A stretch of DNA of 64,000 nucleotides, taken from NCBI GenBank assembly GCA_002435385.1, contig DJMN01000017.1, positions 1 to 64,000 on the forward strand, in the 5' to 3' direction. A program made the translations under genes and the position numbers. Below the pieces are notes generated by a model that was not told the origin of the DNA, ran no database searches, and saw only the letters and a program-made list of their open reading frames with translations. Source of the stretch: Patescibacteria group bacterium UBA6489 (GTDB lineage Bacteria > Patescibacteriota > Gracilibacteria > BD1-5 > UBA6164). Positions within the stretch are counted from its first letter, which is position 1; the number at the start of each line of letters is the position of its first letter. This document shows, piece by piece, positions 1 through 12,591 of the stretch.

Positions 1-58
1 AAAAAAACTGGGGAGTTTTGAGATGTTTTTCTGTTTTTTTGTAAATCTTTTATTTTAA

Positions 59-2440
59 CTATAAAAGTTGTAATTGGTCAGGAGTTATAACTGTTTTTTC
101 GTCTTTTTCTTCTTCTTTTCATTCAATATTTAATTCTTTTTTTACAATTAATTCCTTTCAATCATATATTTCATTTTTATGAAACATTCCATCAACTGTC
201 ATCATACGAAGAGCTTCCGGTCATATTCATAACATTCATAAATCAATAAAGAATATGGCTGTATTTTTCGCTCATCATCGACTAAGTAATTTTGCTCATT
301 CTACTCAATATCAGCTTACTAATCAAGGTATTTTATCAATAATTTTAATTCAAGTAGGTCATACTCATTGAACTAAAACTCATCATCAAAATCACATAGT
401 TCATCACACTACAACATCTGTTATTAAGTCTGCAGCCATTTCTTTTCACGAATCATATCATTTAGGACATACAACCCAAGATACAACACTTGCTGAAACT
501 CACATAGTTACTCAGTAAATTAAAGCTCAAGATGTTAATACTGGAGCTACTGTTCCTACTGCAACAGTAACAATTGTAGCTCAAACTACAACGACAGGGA
601 TTCTAGCTAGTTCTTGTGCTATTTTATTTGCTTTGTCACTTGTATCCCATAGTCAACTTCAATTTATCTCTCTAAATAAGTCTAACATCTCTAATTGTGT
701 TTCTGGAAAGATTTTCTCTCATACTTTTTTTTCATATTCTTTTAATTCTGATGAATCTAGTCATCACCAGTCATTAAATTTAAATCAAATATTTTCATTT
801 ATTACTTCTGAAATAATATTTTTTTCTCAAGAATCATAATTAGATTCTATAAAAAATTTATTTAATTCTGATAATTTTATTTTTTCTGATTTTTCTAATT
901 TTTTTCAATTTTTATGCTGTTTTAACCATATTCTTTTATTTAATCTTTCTGTAATTTTAATTACACATGAAAGCTTTATCTTTTGCTCTAATGTTAAATC
1001 TCTATAATATTTTTTTTCAGGAGAGTCTAATAAAAATAAAATATCTCAAAATCATAAATTCTCCAATATTTCTCTTCATTTAATGTCTTCTCAATTATCT
1101 CATTCTACATTTTTTTCAAACTGCTCAATACATTTTTTTATAGCTAACTTTATTGTCTTATTTTCTAGTTCTAAATCATTCTGATCTTTGTTTTCTAAAT
1201 ATTTTTTTCTATTTTTGAGTCTTTCAATTCTATTTCTTCAAAATTCTTTATCTTTTACTTCTTTTTTGAATTCTCTGAACTCTTTGTCTTCTATTTCCCA
1301 GATTCATTCAGAATATATTTTTGATAAAATTCAATCTTTTCATCACATTATATACATGAGTACCATGTTAGCATCTTCTGGATTTTTTAGATTCATATCC
1401 ATTTCTATCTCTCTTCATGTAATCATTTCTGCAAATTCCAAGAATTGTTTGTCATCTGCTTCATCTTTTTTCAGTCTTTCAAAAATAGCTATATTTAACT
1501 TATGAGAAAAGTCTTTATAAACTTTTTCTACTGCTGTACTTTGCCAGTTGTTTGAATCTATTTTTTGATGAATTTCTTTGTAATAATCAAATACTTCTGT
1601 TATTGTTTTTTTTGATTCTAATACACTAGAAATTAGATAAACAACTTCTGTTTGGCTCTTATCAAATAGTTCTGCTCATCCTTCGTATTCATTTCAAATT
1701 CACATAATAAACTCTAGGTATTTTTCTTCTTGCCTTTTTATATCTTGTCACAATTCTGTATTTTCTATGTTTAATTCTTCTTTTAGTAAAATGATTTCTC
1801 TTAGTCTTTCTCTTGCAATGAGTTGAAGCTCTTTTATGTTTTTTCCTTTTAACTCGGTTGTATTAAGTTCATAAATATCATCTTCATCTAAAGTTCTTAA
1901 TAAGGTATAATTATTTGAAGAAAATATATAATCCATAGCAAATAATACATCATTTAATCTTTCCGTTTTTATTGTTAAATCAAGTATTTTTCTTTCTTTT
2001 TGTTTCTTAACTATATCATAATCATCTCAGATATATTTTCAGGAATCAAGTAAATCAAAAACATATTGAGATTTTATAATTCTCTTATCTGTATAAAGTA
2101 ATTTTCATTTTCTATTTTTTATCTCTGTAACTTTGGGTTCTTCATGATAGAGTACTAAATATCTATCATCTTTTATTTCAATTTCTTTTGTTTTAGTTAT
2201 ATCTATTCATTTTGAAATTAGGTTATCTTCTATTTTGTCTATAAGTTTATCCCTATCTGATTGTAAATCTAATATGTATTTTTCTGAATATTTTGATTTT
2301 AAAAAGTTGTATATTTTTTCTGTAATAGCATTTTTCCTAAAATCTCTATCAACAGAAGTTATGTCTTCACGTGAAGACATAACTTCTGTTTTTTTAGAAT
2401 TTGGCAACTTTTCTGTGATGTTTTCTCTAGATTCTGACAT
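59..2440 (-). CDS. Large unrecognised membrane-associated protein (third of three)
   Basis: A 793-aa protein starting MSESRENITEK and ending in an acidic Lys/Glu-rich tail before TAG. I do not recognise the family. The first ~600 residues are charged, helical and coiled-coil-like. Around residues 612-651 there is a long glycine-, alanine- and valine-rich hydrophobic stretch in which many glycines are UGA, consistent with membrane insertion. It follows the 1418-aa gene in the same direction with a 16-nt gap, so the two are probably cotranscribed. Residues ~17-30 (TEVMSSREDITSV) are encoded by a perfect 40-bp palindrome, listed separately. Frame is supported by open reading through UGA only; the function is unknown. 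Confidence 0.75.
2351..2390. repeat. Perfect 40-bp palindrome inside a CDS
   Basis: The left arm aacagaagttatgtcttcac is followed directly by its exact reverse complement, with no spacer, and then by a T-run on the plus strand. It lies near the 5' end of the 793-aa gene and is translated in frame. Because it is self-complementary, both strands can encode TEVMSSREDITSV. It could form a cruciform, or a hairpin in mRNA. It resembles neither the GAGACCGGTCTC family nor an ordinary terminator position. Confidence 0.95.
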
Positions 2441-2456
2441 ATTTTCACTTAATTAA

Positions 2457-5400
2457 CTATATTCATGTTTTAAATGCCTTTATAAGATACTTAGCAAGCC
2501 TAGATGATTCTCTTCATAATCAATCCATTGATTTTTCTAATTCTTTTATCATTGATCTATCTCATATTTCTATGGCTTTTCTTATATTCAAGAAGTGTTC
2601 TTTTAATAAACCTTTACTAATTGCTTTTTCTCAAAGTTTCTCAAACAGTTCTCTACTTGATCTTATATTTGTTATTGTTTTATCAGAATAATCTGCTGAT
2701 TTTTCTATTAAATGTCTTTCTAAGGTCTCTGGTGTATAATTTTTCCTTCATGTAGATATTAAACTTCTAAGCCTTTCATAGCCTTCCGTTGTTTTTCACC
2801 TTTTCATTTTTACTTCAAATTCATATGCATCTAATTTCTGTTGTAACAATAGATTTCTCAATCAAGCATCTGATTCAACAATCTCTCTTGGTATTTTATC
2901 AAGTCCTCAAAATTTTTCTCTTAGTGCTACTATTTTTTGTTCTTTTAAGTTTTTTATTTTTTCTAGTATTAAAGACATATTTTTTTGTTTTTGTCACTCT
3001 AATACACTCAACTCCAAATCTATTCACCTACTTTTAAAATCTGAGTTATAGTCTCTAATTCATTCATTAACATCATCTATTCACCTATCAAATAAGTCCT
3101 CTAAATATCTTACATTTTCATCATACTTATTTAACATTTCTTTGCCTTCATTTAAATTCCTTTTTACCTTTTCTGCTTTATCTGCCTCAACTCTTTTAGC
3201 TTCTATTTCATCATTAATTTTTGCTTTCTGTTCATTTAATTTCAAGTCAAATTCCTCTCTTAACTCTTCTATTTCTTCTAGTATTAAATCCTTAGCATCC
3301 TCCCTTATATACCTATTAAACTCCTTATTTAACTCTTTTAGTTCTTCTAGATTATCCACTTTTTCTATCTCACTTATTAACCTACTCAATCATGCTTTTT
3401 GTGCTGGTGATCTTTCTGCACGACCAATTTCAAATCTATGAGCTCTTAGCTCCCTTTCTATATTTTCTGGTAAATCGTTATCTTGTATACCATTGTCATG
3501 TATAAAATCAAAAATCACTTCTTTTCTTTCTGGTGAAAGATTTCCGAATGTAGTTTTTAATTTATCTCTAATTTCTCAAATCATACTAAATTCTATCTCA
3601 TGATCTGTTATAGCCCCTACTATTCTATTATAATCATCATTAGTTAAAGATATTCATCTAAAAATATCATCTAAAATAGCTTTAACTTGTCACCTTGTAT
3701 AATTGTTATCCTTTAACTGTCTAGCAAGATATTTTAAATTTAATTCTAAATCTTTAATAATATCAGCATTATCATCAATTTCAGCTATTATTTTCAGATA
3801 ATCTATCTCCTTTTTATATTTTCTAAATAATTCTGTTTCTATGTTAGATAATTCTGTAGGTCTTCAAGATAGTTGATTTCTATAATCATAATCTCATAAA
3901 TTTCTATGTTCTTCTAATTCTCTTATCAAGTTTTTTTTATTATCTTCTGTAAAATCTTCAGAAAGATAAATAGCATCTGGGTCAAAATTTAATCTTCCAG
4001 ATTCTAACATTCCAAAATCATCATCTGAAAAATCTAGATTTCATTTTCTTGCTTCAGATATAAATTTGTCTATATTTGTCTTTTCCAAATTTGTTAGTCA
4101 ATCCTTTTCTCTTAACTTTTCAAGTTTTTTTATTAGTCTATAGGTCGTTATATATCACTCTTTTACTCTTTTTATTTCTCTAAAGAATTCTAATTCAGAA
4201 TATAAAATATTTCCCTTTTCTACATCTGATAATAATTCTCTAAGATTGTTAGCATATGATAATTCATCTTCATTTGTTAATATGTACTTTATGTAATTAG
4301 ATAAAGAATCAATTGGATTATGTAAGCTTCAATCAATTTCAACTCAAGAGTTTATTATTTTTTTCAAAGACTCTTGTACTTTTTTTATAGATGATCCTTT
4401 GTCTAAAATATCTTGTAAATCACTATTTGATAGAGCTTTTCAAAATTTTTTCAACTTATTTAACTCAGGTATACTAAAACCATATCTATCCCTCCATCAT
4501 GTAAAAAAATCAATAAAGAATTGTATTTTTTTTCATTTATAACTTTGTCTTATCTCAAGTTGTCCTTTATCTGATTTATCAAGAACTTCTTGTAATTCTT
4601 CTTCTGTTCATTCCCACAATCCATTATCAACAAAATTTAAAACCTTAAATAATATAGAATCTCAAGATGTTAAACTCGCTGGTCCTGATTTTCAATACCA
4701 TTCCTTTATACCTTGTTTCATTTTTCTAATTTTTTCTCCCCATGTAAGATTATATTCACTTTTATCCTTTAAAAAAGGATATTTTTCATATAATTTTTTC
4801 TCTATTTTAGCTTTTATTTCACCTTTTGACAGTATTCATTCTTTTGATATTAATACTAATTTTCTTTTTACATAATCCTCTCATTTAGGTGATGTTAATA
4901 ATCACTTTATAAAATCATCTATCCTTTTTATCCTAAGTTGTTTTTCTTTATCTGATATATCTGTCCTAGATAATATATAATTTTTTATATTTTTTATATT
5001 ATCTGATTCGACTCCTCATCACTCAACTCAAGTTATTTTTCAATCTTTTATTTTTAAATTTGTATCATCAAAAACATAGTCAAGTCATTTTTCTAACTCA
5101 CCTCTAGCTCTTTCATCTAAATTAAAGTATCTTGTTGAACCATCTCTTAATGTCAATCATGTTGGCCATTTAGCAGGACTTCACCTAAATGCATTCCATA
5201 ACCTAACAATAACTCATTGTTTTTTAGCTAAAGAATAGGCTTTTAACCAAAAAGTATCAGTGTTTATATTCAAATATGTTTTTACTCTACTGAATTCTCT
5301 TTCAAACACTTCCGCATCTTTCCCTGAAAGAGTTCATTTTATCTCTTCTAATTTATTCAATGCATCTATTCTCTGTTCATATTCATTCTTCAAATATGCC

Positions 5401-6713
5401 TTTTCTTCATCATTAGTAAAATAATTACTTTGTGTTTTAAAATCTGGTATTCTTATTTTTTTACCCCCTATTGAAACAATTTGCATCTTTGCTAAATTAT
5501 CTACAATACATCTTCTAACAAGTGTCTCTGTATAATTTATCGTTCAGATTATGGATATAGTTGTTATAAATCAATCCCAACACCGTTCTAACTTATTATG
5601 TTCTTCCCCATCAAAAAGATTGCTAGAAATATTTTTTATATTAGAAACTGTTCAAGTATACGGTTTAATTGGAGAAGATATAAAATACAATAAAAAAGCT
5701 CTTGAAGCTTCTGAAAACTCTGTCATAAAACCTTCAAATTCATCCTCTGCCTCTTTTTTAGTGTCGGCAATAAAATCAAATGCTTCTTCTTTGTCTTTAA
5801 ATTTTACTGCTTCTCATAATCATAAATTTAATACTATAGGTTTTGAATCTCATTGCTTTTCAACTTGTTTAGCTAAATCATTAAAATTATCACTTAGTAA
5901 TTGTACCTGTTTATCTTTGGTTTCTTTAATAGATTCTTTTTGATATGTTAAAAATGATATAAAATCCTGTTGTTCTTTGGATGTCAGATTAGAAAATTCG
6001 TCAAGCTCCTTTACAGCATTAATTAACTTATCCATTTTTTGAGTAAAATCTTCACTACTTTTTACCTTTTCATCTATAGTTATGTCCATTATAGATTTTA
6101 GACTCTCTGACTTAAAAAATATCCCTGAGTATCTTTTAATCCATCACCTCTTATCTTTGACACTATCACTAAGTTTAGATGTATCTATTCTTGTTCATGT
6201 TTTTATCAACTTTACTTCTCTACCAATTTTATCAATTATAGTTTTCAATTCACCAGAAAACTTTGATAAAGCCTTTTCTTCTCCATCACTTATAGCTACA
6301 GAATATTTTCATATAAGCTTTTCTATTTCTGTTTTATAGAGAGATAATAAAAATCCATAACTAGGAGATTTCTCTAAATGAGAAAAATACTCTAGATGTC
6401 AATTTATCTCTTTATAGAAACCTGTATCATATCAAGATAATTGTTTTTTTAACTCCGAAAGTGTTACTTTTTCTCTTTTTGGTAATTTGGGAAATTGTTT
6501 AGGGACTTGAGGGGGTGAGTTATCAATAGTTAAAGTTTTTTCTGTATCATCTTGTTCTTTAGGAATAATATCAACCCAAGAGTTATCTATTCTCTTTTTA
6601 TCAGGGGCAATTTCTCACCAAGATAGACCTGTTTTAATCTCTCCATCTCAGTTACTTCACCTTGGTTGTATATCTTTCCAAGAATTTTCTTCTTGTTCTT
6701 TTGTTTCTGCCAT
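2457..6713 (-). CDS. Giant unrecognised coiled-coil/membrane protein (second of three)
   Basis: A 1418-aa protein starting MAETKEQEENSWKD and ending at TAG. The N-terminal ~100 residues are polar and proline-containing. The rest is long, charged and helical: for example, residues ~1109-1211 are almost purely heptad-like Glu/Lys/Leu. A short hydrophobic stretch near residues 380-395 (FITTISIIGTI) may touch the membrane. Its ATG lies 3 nt inside the end of the upstream 1376-aa gene, so the two overlap around the stop codon, and the 793-aa gene follows. No catalytic motif was recognised. Size, order and lack of familiar domains suggest a lineage-specific envelope or cell-contact complex, which is inference only. 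Confidence 0.75.
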
Positions 6714-6715
6714 TT

Positions 6716-9700
6716 TTATTTACTAAATAAGTAATCTAATATATCGTTTCATGATTTTTGCATTGTTCTTTTTACTCTAAGAAAAGCCTCCTTGAATTTT
6801 TTTCACTTTATATTTGAAATTACAATTTCAACACTTTCTTTTATTCTTTCAGATATTTCACTAGATTCTATTTCATCACTTGCTTCTAGTAGACTGTTTA
6901 AAATATCTCATGTATTTGGATTTTCTCAGTTTTTAATATCAGCAATTTTTTGAAATACTGGTTTGCTTTCAAAAAATGTTTTGTAATCAAAATTATTTTT
7001 TCAGTTTTCCTTAATTAGAAACATAAAAAGATTTTTTATTTCCTTTTGAGATTCCTGTGGAATTTCTAATAGTTTTAATGAATTTAAAGACTCTAAGAGC
7101 TCTTTCTTTACCATTTTTCTCTCTAATTCATAATATTTCTCCTCAAACTTATCATTTCCTCAATTTCAAACAGCCTTTTCTAATACATCATAATTACTTT
7201 TCAGTGTTTCAATTTGTCTTTCATCTTCTCATTCTAAAGCTTTAGTCATTTTATCAACTAGAGAAGATTTTATTAAATCTAATTCATTTTCTCTTTCCTT
7301 TTTTATGTCTTTATCTTCTATTTTTGCTACTACTTTTTCATTTTCTTCAACTTCCTTTATAAATCATTGTATTTGAGATAATTCAAGTCCTGTTATGTTT
7401 GTTATATCAATAGAAACTTCTGTATTGATATCCACCTCTTGTCTTTTTTGTTCTATTAAATTTTTTATTTCATCTAACTTATCTTTAAGCTCTTCTGAAC
7501 CAAGATCCTTAGTAGTTCATAAAAATGCCAAATAATTTTCAAATCATCCAACAACATTATTATAGTCTTTTTCTTGTCAATTATTTATTTTCAAATATTT
7601 GTTTGCTAAATTTCTTAGACTTATCACAGCTCATTCATCAATAAATTCTTTGTAAATATCATTATATTTTGTTTCGACTCAGTTTATAATTTCTGTTTTA
7701 ACTTTACCATTTAATACCTTTTGAATATTATCTATTTCATCTCTCTTTTTCTGTATATATTTCTCCAAATTTTGAGAGAATATATCAAGCTTTTTTAATA
7801 AGTCTTTTGCTTTTTCTACTATTTGTTTTCAAGATTCACTCAATGTACTATTATCAGCCTTTATTAATCATTCTAATACCTCTAAATCAGAATAATTTGG
7901 TAACAGTAAAGAACTATATCCTTGTAAATTTTCAGGATTAGGAATATTTGTTATTTCATCTAGAGATTCTTCTATTTTTTCAAGCTCGTTTTTATATAAA
8001 TCTATGTTTATGTTTATTAATTCAGCTAAAGTTTGCTTAGTTAAATCTTCTTGTTCAACTCATTGCTTATTCATTTTTCATACTCAAACTAAAATCATTT
8101 TTTCAAAAACTAATATTTTCAATAATTCATCAATCTCCTTTTCTTGCTCTTCTGAAAGCTTTCAAGCTTCTTTCATATCATTTGCCCTTTTTATTTGATT
8201 ATTAATATCATCTAGTGAAATCTCCTTTAGTTTATTTGGAACTATTAAAGACGGATCAATATTAAGAAATCATACGATTGCAGCAATTGTATCAACTCAT
8301 TTATTATAAGTAATTTTCGAAATTAAAGGTGTTCATAGGAAGTTTATATCTGTTTTTTCTTTTACATCTTCAACAAATTCATCAAAATTAATTTCAGAAT
8401 CTAATTTAGCTTCTATAGATTGATATTGTGTAATAATTTCACTTATAGGTATTGCTATTGTTGAGTCATTTTGCTTTATTTCTGTTAATTCCTTAATTAT
8501 TTCTCCTATTTCTTCTTTTGTTTGTTTCTTTTTATCAATTTTCATGGCTCATAACAATTTATCTGTCCATCCTTTAGTTTTTCATAAAATTTTAACTATT
8601 TGTTCTCTGTTTTCATTATCAAAAGGTATCTCGGATAATGCTTTGTCTATAATTTGATTTTGTCCTTTAAATGTATCTCCAGTTCAAGGGATATAATCTG
8701 TAGTTACTTCTTGTTTATTTACAAATAAATCTCACAAAGTTCTATCTCAACTATCTTCATTTTCTAGTATCGCTAACAAAGCTGTTCTAACATCTGTTTC
8801 ATTTATTGTTCTACCTGTTATAATTTCTTGATTTTCTGATAATAATTCTGTTTTATCTCAATAAGATGTTGGTATATTGTTTTCTCATATAATATCTTTT
8901 AGAGGTGTTGTTCATCATTTTAATTTTTGCTTTACTTCTTTTAAATCCTTTTTTTTGAGATCTTTACTTTGTGATAGTTGAGAATATATTTGTGCAAAAT
9001 CTTGTTTATTAACTCCTCCTGGGTCTTTTGTGTTTCTTTTAAAGGCTTCTTTATACTTTGATTCGTATTCTGTAGGTAATCATTTTATTTCAACATCTAC
9101 TCATCCAAAAGGTAACTCTAAAGAAGAAGTTGAAGAATCAACTTTTCAATGTTCTTTTTTAAATCATCATGAAATAGAAGGAATAAGCTCTGGGAAATAT
9201 TTATTGAGTAATTCTTCGGCTGCAGGTCATCATATAAGTATTCAAAAAGTCCAATAAGAGAATTTTCTCCAATTTCATCATTTAAAAAGTCATATAATAG
9301 CTCAAATTATTATTGCCGCTCACATAAGTCCTCAGTTTGCACTCATTACATCATTTATTAAAGTCTTTACAAGTGTTCCTTCTTTTGCTTTTCCTATTAG
9401 TCTATTGATTCATTCTGATGAAGAGAAATCAACTCAAACTTTTTTTAAATAAGATTTTTCAGATGCCTTTTCAATAGTTTTTGGTTTATAAGATTTTGGG
9501 CGGTTTATATAGTCAAGAATAAACCTAAGTTCTTTTATTTCAGATATATCTTTACTATTTGAAAGTTTCCTCATAATTATGCTTCTAATAGTTTCTTTTC
9601 TTTCAGGTATATTTAAATCTTCAAAGACAAATGGACCGACTGGTTCTTTTTTTATTTTATGTTTCCTAAATAATCTATCTATTATATTTTTATAATCTGC

Positions 9701-10846
9701 TCATTCTTTACTAGCATCAAATCAAGAACTGGTTAATACATCATCCAAGACAATTTCTTTTAAATCATCCTCTAGTATTATATCTAATATTTTCATTGAT
9801 TCTGGATCATTGACTTTCTGGAATTTTCAGTTTACTAACTTATCTGATTCTATTATGATATTTCCATTTTCATCATAGGTCAAATGGTTTTGTTTAGATT
9901 TTATATGTTTTTCCACAATATTGTAAACAATAATACTTCTTCTTCATTCATCATTTTTATAACTTTCATAATATTCTAACATTTTTCAAAGTGATGCTTC
10001 TTTTATAATTTCAGCAAAGTTTTTTCATGTTCTAGTTTCTTCATTTGAAATCATATTAGTGAAACTAACTAGTTCCATTAGTTCTCTTACATTTATATAT
10101 TTTTCTGTTCATCTCTGCATATTTCATCTGTACATATCATCTACTCTATTTATAGATTTTATTAATCTTTCTCTACTCTTTTTTAGTTGCTCATTTCATG
10201 TTGTATCAGCAAATGCACGTTCAAGTGAATATTTTATTCATTTATAGTTTATTCTATCTAGTTCTAATTGTGTAATTATTGAGTCATTAGTAATATTGTC
10301 TAGTTTTACTATATTACTATTTAAATCATTTAATAATTCTGGCAATGAAATAGATGTTTTTAAATTAACTATCTGTTCTCTTGATTGAAGTATTGGTAAA
10401 GATTCTACTCTCCAATTATGAATTTTTGGATCCGTAGCTAATCCTCTAATATACTTAAATACATTTGCTTCTGACTTAAGTTCATTTTTTTCTTTTTCGT
10501 TTAATACTATAGGCTCATTTTCTCTGTAAATGCTATATTCTTGTCATCATCTATTAGCAGTAATTTTATATCAATTTCCCATCTTTTCTACAATAGCAAA
10601 TTTAGTTCCATTTCCATCTTCAATAGTATATGTCATAGAGTCCTTTACCTTCATTCTCACATGTGAAAAAATAGACATTTTAAGTATATCTTCAATATTG
10701 GAAGATGATGACTTAATATCTAATCTATCTAAACTACCATTTCTCCCTTCATTTAATTCATTTATTATCATTATTCTATATATATTTCTATAATACTTAA
10801 ACATAATTTTTGTTTTAATTTTTAAAATCTCTTTTAATGTTAACAT
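6716..10846 (-). CDS. Giant unrecognised membrane-anchored protein (first of three)
   Basis: A 1376-aa protein starting MLTLKEILKIK and ending NDILDYLFSK before TAA. I read the N-terminal ~600 codons by hand and found no TAA or TAG. The N-terminal half is charged and helical. Around residues 505-555 two short UGA-glycine-rich hydrophobic segments, separated by a basic patch, look like a membrane hairpin (GLMGAAIIIGAIIG, then FGILIGG). The C-terminal half is again coiled-coil-like. It is the promoter-proximal member of a minus-strand run of three giants and is divergent from the gene at 11011. No family was recognised; its architecture (coil, hairpin, coil) resembles the 793-aa gene. Confidence 0.75.
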
Positions 10847-11010
10847 AAAAAAAAAGGCTCGGCAAAATTTTACCCTAGACTTTTTAGTATTTTATTGTCA
10901 GTAGTTTTTAAAGTAATTTTTATGAATAAAAAATAAAAAATGACCTCCAAAATTTTGCAAGACTAAGAAAATTATGATATTATTTAGTAAATTAATTTTA
11001 AAAGTTCATT
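10847..11010. other. Divergent intergenic region
   Basis: This AT-rich 164-bp gap lies between two divergently transcribed unknown genes and presumably holds both promoters. The only structure I see is a loose inverted pair, gcaaaatttt near 10862 and aaaattttgc near 10951. No clear -35/-10 pair could be assigned. Confidence 0.5.
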
Positions 11011-12408
11011 ATGAGTATAATTTTTGAATGAATATGAGAAATAAAAAGTGTTGAGGATATTGATACTATTAATCTTGATAGCAAAGAAAAAGAACTGTTG
11101 AAAAAATTTTTGTCTGGTAGAAAAGATATTTTTAAGAAAACAAGAGTTGTTTTTGCTAGGGAAAAACTAAAGTGATTTTTAAAATCATTAGAAACTCCTG
11201 ACAAGTCTGATGAAGAAAAGATTTTCAAAAAAGAAAAGAAAGAAACAATTACTACAGAAGAGTTGTTTTATAGTGATAATTTTTGAAGTTATACTTCTGA
11301 ATTAAATAAACTTGATGATATTTCATATAAAACATTTTTTTGAGAAAACTGAATGTTTAATAACTTATCATGATTAAGCGAAGATGCAAAAAGAAATTTT
11401 GTGACATGAATAAATTTTTTCATAACTAAAAAAATTTTATTTTGAATAGAGAAATGAGAGCAAAAGGGTAATATAAAAGAATTTTTTATAAATATTCTTA
11501 ATTGATTATTTACAAGTGAGAATAAATTAAAAGAAAAAATATCCAGATTTAATATTGTTTTTGATAGTATCTGACAGATAAGTAGTAATAATACTTGATT
11601 ATGAAAAGATTGAAGAGGTATTAATAATGAGATATTTATGAATCCTGTTAAGGCTGAAACATTTTTTGACAAATTATATAACTGAGAAAAAGATGTAAAT
11701 AAATTAATTGAGGAGTGATATAAATGAGATGAATATATCTTAAGTTTATCTGAAGAAGATAAAAATGTCATCAAACAATTTCAGTATAAAAGAAAGGAAA
11801 TATTATGAGACTCAACTTTAAACTTTGACTCTTTATTAGAAAAAGGAGAAGAGTTAAAAGAATGACTCCAAGAGTACTTTTGAAATCTTTCACCTAGAAT
11901 AATTGAAATAATTATGAGTTTTTCTTGGTTAAGAGATCTTATACCAGATTCTTGGATAGATTTAGATTCAGCATTAACTGATTCTTATAGTAGAAAAATA
12001 AAAGAAACTTTAATTGGAAAATTCTCTACAGAAAGAAAAAAAGAAGATGGGAGTATTGAAAATATTATAAAAATAAATAGAAAAGAATATACTGTTAATT
12101 CTCTTTTAGAATGAATAGATAAAAAAACTATAAATAATTTAAAAGATATAAAATATTTATCAGAAACCTGATATATACTTAGAAAAGATAAAGATTCCCA
12201 GGAATGAGAAGAAATAAAAAAGGTAGATAAATTATGAACAGATATATCATCAGAAGAGTTTATCCAACACCTGACAGAAAAAGATGAAAGATTTATTCAA
12301 TACCTAGAAGAGGAAAAAGAAAAGGAGTGAGCTGGTTTTTTTAATAGAGCTGTTCAAAAAAGAAAATTAGAAATGTATAAAAAGAGAGATGAAGATGAAG
12401 AAAATTAG
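11011..12408 (+). CDS. Unrecognised 465-aa cytoplasmic protein
   Basis: Starts MSIIFEGIGEIKSVED and ends in a basic/acidic tail before TAG. It has no signal peptide or membrane helix. The sequence is helical and charged with scattered UGA glycines. A segment near residues 300-330 is more hydrophobic and tryptophan-containing (SFSWLRDLIPDSWIDLD). It is transcribed away from the three giant genes through a shared intergenic region and is followed by a clear intrinsic terminator, so it is a single-gene unit. I recognise no family. Possibly a regulator or partner of the giants, by position only. Confidence 0.7.
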
Positions 12409-12428
12409 GAATAAAAATTTTATAAATA

Positions 12429-12474
12429 AAAAAAGAATTTACAAAACACAACATTTTGCAAATTCTTTTTTTTT
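12429..12474 (+). terminator. Rho-independent terminator after the 465-aa gene
   Basis: The stem aaagaatttacaaaa pairs with ttttgcaaattcttt (one mismatch) around a short loop and runs into a T-tract. It begins about 20 nt after the stop codon. Confidence 0.8.
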
Positions 12475-12510
12475 GTGTATGATTTTAGTGAGAATTTACA
12501 TGGTCCATAA

Positions 12511-12556
12511 GGTACCGGTCTCAAGTTCTAAAAATTAGTAACTAGAGACAGGTCTC
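12511..12556. repeat. Palindromic repeat, GGTACCGGTCTC type (copy a)
   Basis: GGTACCGGTCTC at 12511-12522 is followed by a short AT-rich core and then GAGACAGGTCTC at 12545-12556, a one-base variant of the GAGACCGGTCTC palindrome. The first part (ggtaccggtctcaagtt) matches the copy at 13763. It sits between the unknown gene and queA. Confidence 0.8.
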
Positions 12557-12591
12557 TGAGTGGAAATAACTTAAAAACTAACAAAAAAACA

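Noticed and set aside
633..839. Plus-strand open frames across 0.6-10.8 kb (Ser/Phe-rich peptides)
   Set aside because: These are antisense shadows of the minus-strand giant genes; their composition (Ser, Phe, Ile, Leu) is what reverse-complement Lys/Glu/Asn codons give.
59..10846. Prophage or giant phage tail region
   Set aside because: No capsid, terminase, portal, integrase or lysis gene is seen; the proteins have membrane hairpins and coiled coils rather than tail features.
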